Positions 6,172 to 7,243 of a stretch of 7,243 nt of DNA are shown here, piece after piece (positions within the stretch are counted from its first letter, which is position 1; each line of letters begins with the position of its first letter). The notes beneath the pieces were generated by a model that saw nothing but the letters and a program-made list of their open reading frames with translations, was not told where the DNA came from and did no database searches. The stretch is from CAYSDL01 sp964429875. GTDB taxonomy: Bacteria > Fidelibacterota > Marinisomatia > SCGC-AAA003-L08 > D37C17. The stretch is from the NCBI GenBank assembly GCA_964429875.1, contig CAYSDL010000059.1, positions 1 to 7,243 on the forward strand, read 5' to 3'. The translations under genes and the position numbers were made by a program.

Positions 6172-7243
6172 ATGAAAGATACAATAAAAAAAATCAATGA
6201 TTTAAATAACACTGAATATAAGTACGGCTTTATTACAGATATCAAAGAAGAGCGTATTCCAGATGGACTAAATGAAAATGTTATTAAATCAATTTCTAAA
6301 ATTAAAAAAGAGCCTAAATGGTTACTCGATTGGAGATTGAAAGCATATAAAAGATGGTTAGAAATGGATGAACCTAAATGGCAAAAATTAAATTATCCAA
6401 AAATTGATTTTCAAAATATTTGTTATTATTCTGCTCCGAAAAAAAAGAAATTAAAAAGTCTTGATGAAGTTGATCCAGAACTTTTAAAAACATATGATAA
6501 GCTTGGAATACCATTGGATGAACAAAAGATGCTTTCTGGGGTAGCTGTAGATGCAGTTTTTGATAGCGTTTCTGTTGCTACAACTTTCAAAAAAACTTTA
6601 AAAAAAGCTGGTGTTATATTTTGTCCGTTTTCTGAGGCTGTACAAAAATATCCTAATATTGTAAAAAAATATTTAGGATCAGTTGTCCCTTATACAGACA
6701 ACTATTATGCATGTTTAAATTCAGCAGTATTTAGTGATGGCTCCTTTGTCTATATCCCTAAAAATACTAAATGCCCGATGGAGCTATCAACATACTTTAG
6801 AATAAACGCAGCAAATACTGGCCAATTTGAAAGAACGCTAATTGTAGCAGAAGAAAGCTCTTATGTTAGCTATCTCGAAGGATGTACTGCCCCAATGCGA
6901 GATGAAAATCAATTACATGCTGCAGTTGTTGAGTTAATTACTTTAGATAATGCTGAAATAAAATATTCTACTGTTCAAAATTGGTATCCAGGAGATGAAA
7001 ATGGGAAGGGAGGAATTTATAATTTTGTAACTAAAAGGGGTAATTGTAAAGGAAATAATTCTAAAATATCTTGGACACAAATTGAAACAGGCTCAGCATT
7101 AACTTGGAAATACCCGAGCTGTATTTTAAAAGGAAATAATTCAATAGGGGAATTTTATTCTGTAGCTGTTAGTAATAACTTTCAACAAGCTGATACTGGA
7201 ACAAAAATGATACATATTGGAAAAAATACAAAAAGTACTATAA
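6172..7243 (+). CDS. sufB: Fe-S cluster assembly scaffold protein SufB (3' end cut by window)
   Basis: SufB is the core scaffold of the SUF system. With SufC and SufD it builds Fe-S clusters from sulfur delivered by SufS and its partners, in the cytoplasm. The first 357 residues are visible, of roughly 470-495 expected. Near-identity to the family is clear in PMELSTYFRINAANTGQFER (202-221), YLEGCTAP (234-241), QLHAAVVELI (247-256), YSTVQNWYPGD (265-275), FVTKRG (285-290), SWTQIETGSALTWKYPS (300-316) and IGEFYSVAVS followed by QQADTGTKMIHIGKNT (338-353). C238 in EGCTAP matches E. coli Cys254, implicated in receiving sulfur. The essential C-terminal cysteine (E. coli Cys405) lies beyond the window. 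It starts at ATG 6172, 2 bases after the regulator's stop. The reading frame is open to the last base: the closing TAA of the window is out of frame. sufC, sufD and sufS are expected downstream but not seen. Confidence 0.97.
   Translation, partial: MKDTIKKINDLNNTEYKYGFITDIKEERIPDGLNENVIKSISKIKKEPKWLLDWRLKAYKRWLEMDEPKWQKLNYPKIDFQNICYYSAPKKKKLKSLDEVDPELLKTYDKLGIPLDEQKMLSGVAVDAVFDSVSVATTFKKTLKKAGVIFCPFSEAVQKYPNIVKKYLGSVVPYTDNYYACLNSAVFSDGSFVYIPKNTKCPMELSTYFRINAANTGQFERTLIVAEESSYVSYLEGCTAPMRDENQLHAAVVELITLDNAEIKYSTVQNWYPGDENGKGGIYNFVTKRGNCKGNNSKISWTQIETGSALTWKYPSCILKGNNSIGEFYSVAVSNNFQQADTGTKMIHIGKNTKSTI

Noticed and set aside
7241..7243. TAA at the very end of the window, which looks like a sufB stop
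   Set aside because: In the sufB frame the last full codon is ATA (7240-7242), matching the family motif KNTKSTI. The gene continues past the window.
1..7243. Search for tRNA, rRNA, CRISPR arrays, insertion sequences or phage genes
   Set aside because: Nearly every base belongs to confident housekeeping genes. I saw no regularly spaced repeats, transposase motifs or G/C-rich structured RNA islands, which would stand out against this A/T background.

Overview
This window comes from a very AT-rich bacterium (well over two thirds A+T by eye) with tight gene packing. Genes for lipid A acylation (LpxL/HtrB family) and an MsbA-like exporter point to a Gram-negative cell with an outer membrane, and IspD points to the MEP route to isoprenoids. 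The standard genetic code fits: TGA ends the Rrf2 gene directly before sufB, and tryptophans use TGG. The compact, low-GC style resembles streamlined marine lineages. Gene content alone does not fix the phylum; Marinimicrobia, SAR324, Bacteroidota-like or AT-rich proteobacterial groups all remain possible.

Layout. Positions 7-3947 hold a four-gene minus-strand operon read in the order lpxL-like, tsaC/sua5-like, msbA-like, ispD. The genes are physically locked together: two TAATG junctions share one base each, and msbA and ispD overlap by 8 bases. A gap of about 50 bases (3948-3995) separates this operon from a plus-strand block. That block starts with a long-form aromatic amino acid hydroxylase (573-575 aa, non-heme iron), followed 56 bases later by an Rrf2/IscR-like Fe-S regulator with three cysteines. 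The regulator is followed 2 bases later by sufB, which runs off the right edge (357 residues visible).

Functionally the minus-strand operon combines envelope building (lipid A acylation, lipid A-core flipping, isoprenoid precursor for undecaprenyl phosphate and quinones) with tRNA t6A synthesis. The plus-strand block is the head of a SUF iron-sulfur cluster assembly operon under its likely self-regulating repressor, beside an iron-dependent hydroxylase.

No RNA genes, insertion sequences, CRISPR arrays or phage genes were seen. I did not find a clearly new multi-gene system. The points most worth following up are the uncharacterised C-terminal half of the hydroxylase and its place beside suf, a 25-base palindrome over the regulator's start codon that looks like an autoregulatory operator, and the lack of the IscR-type histidine ligand in the regulator.
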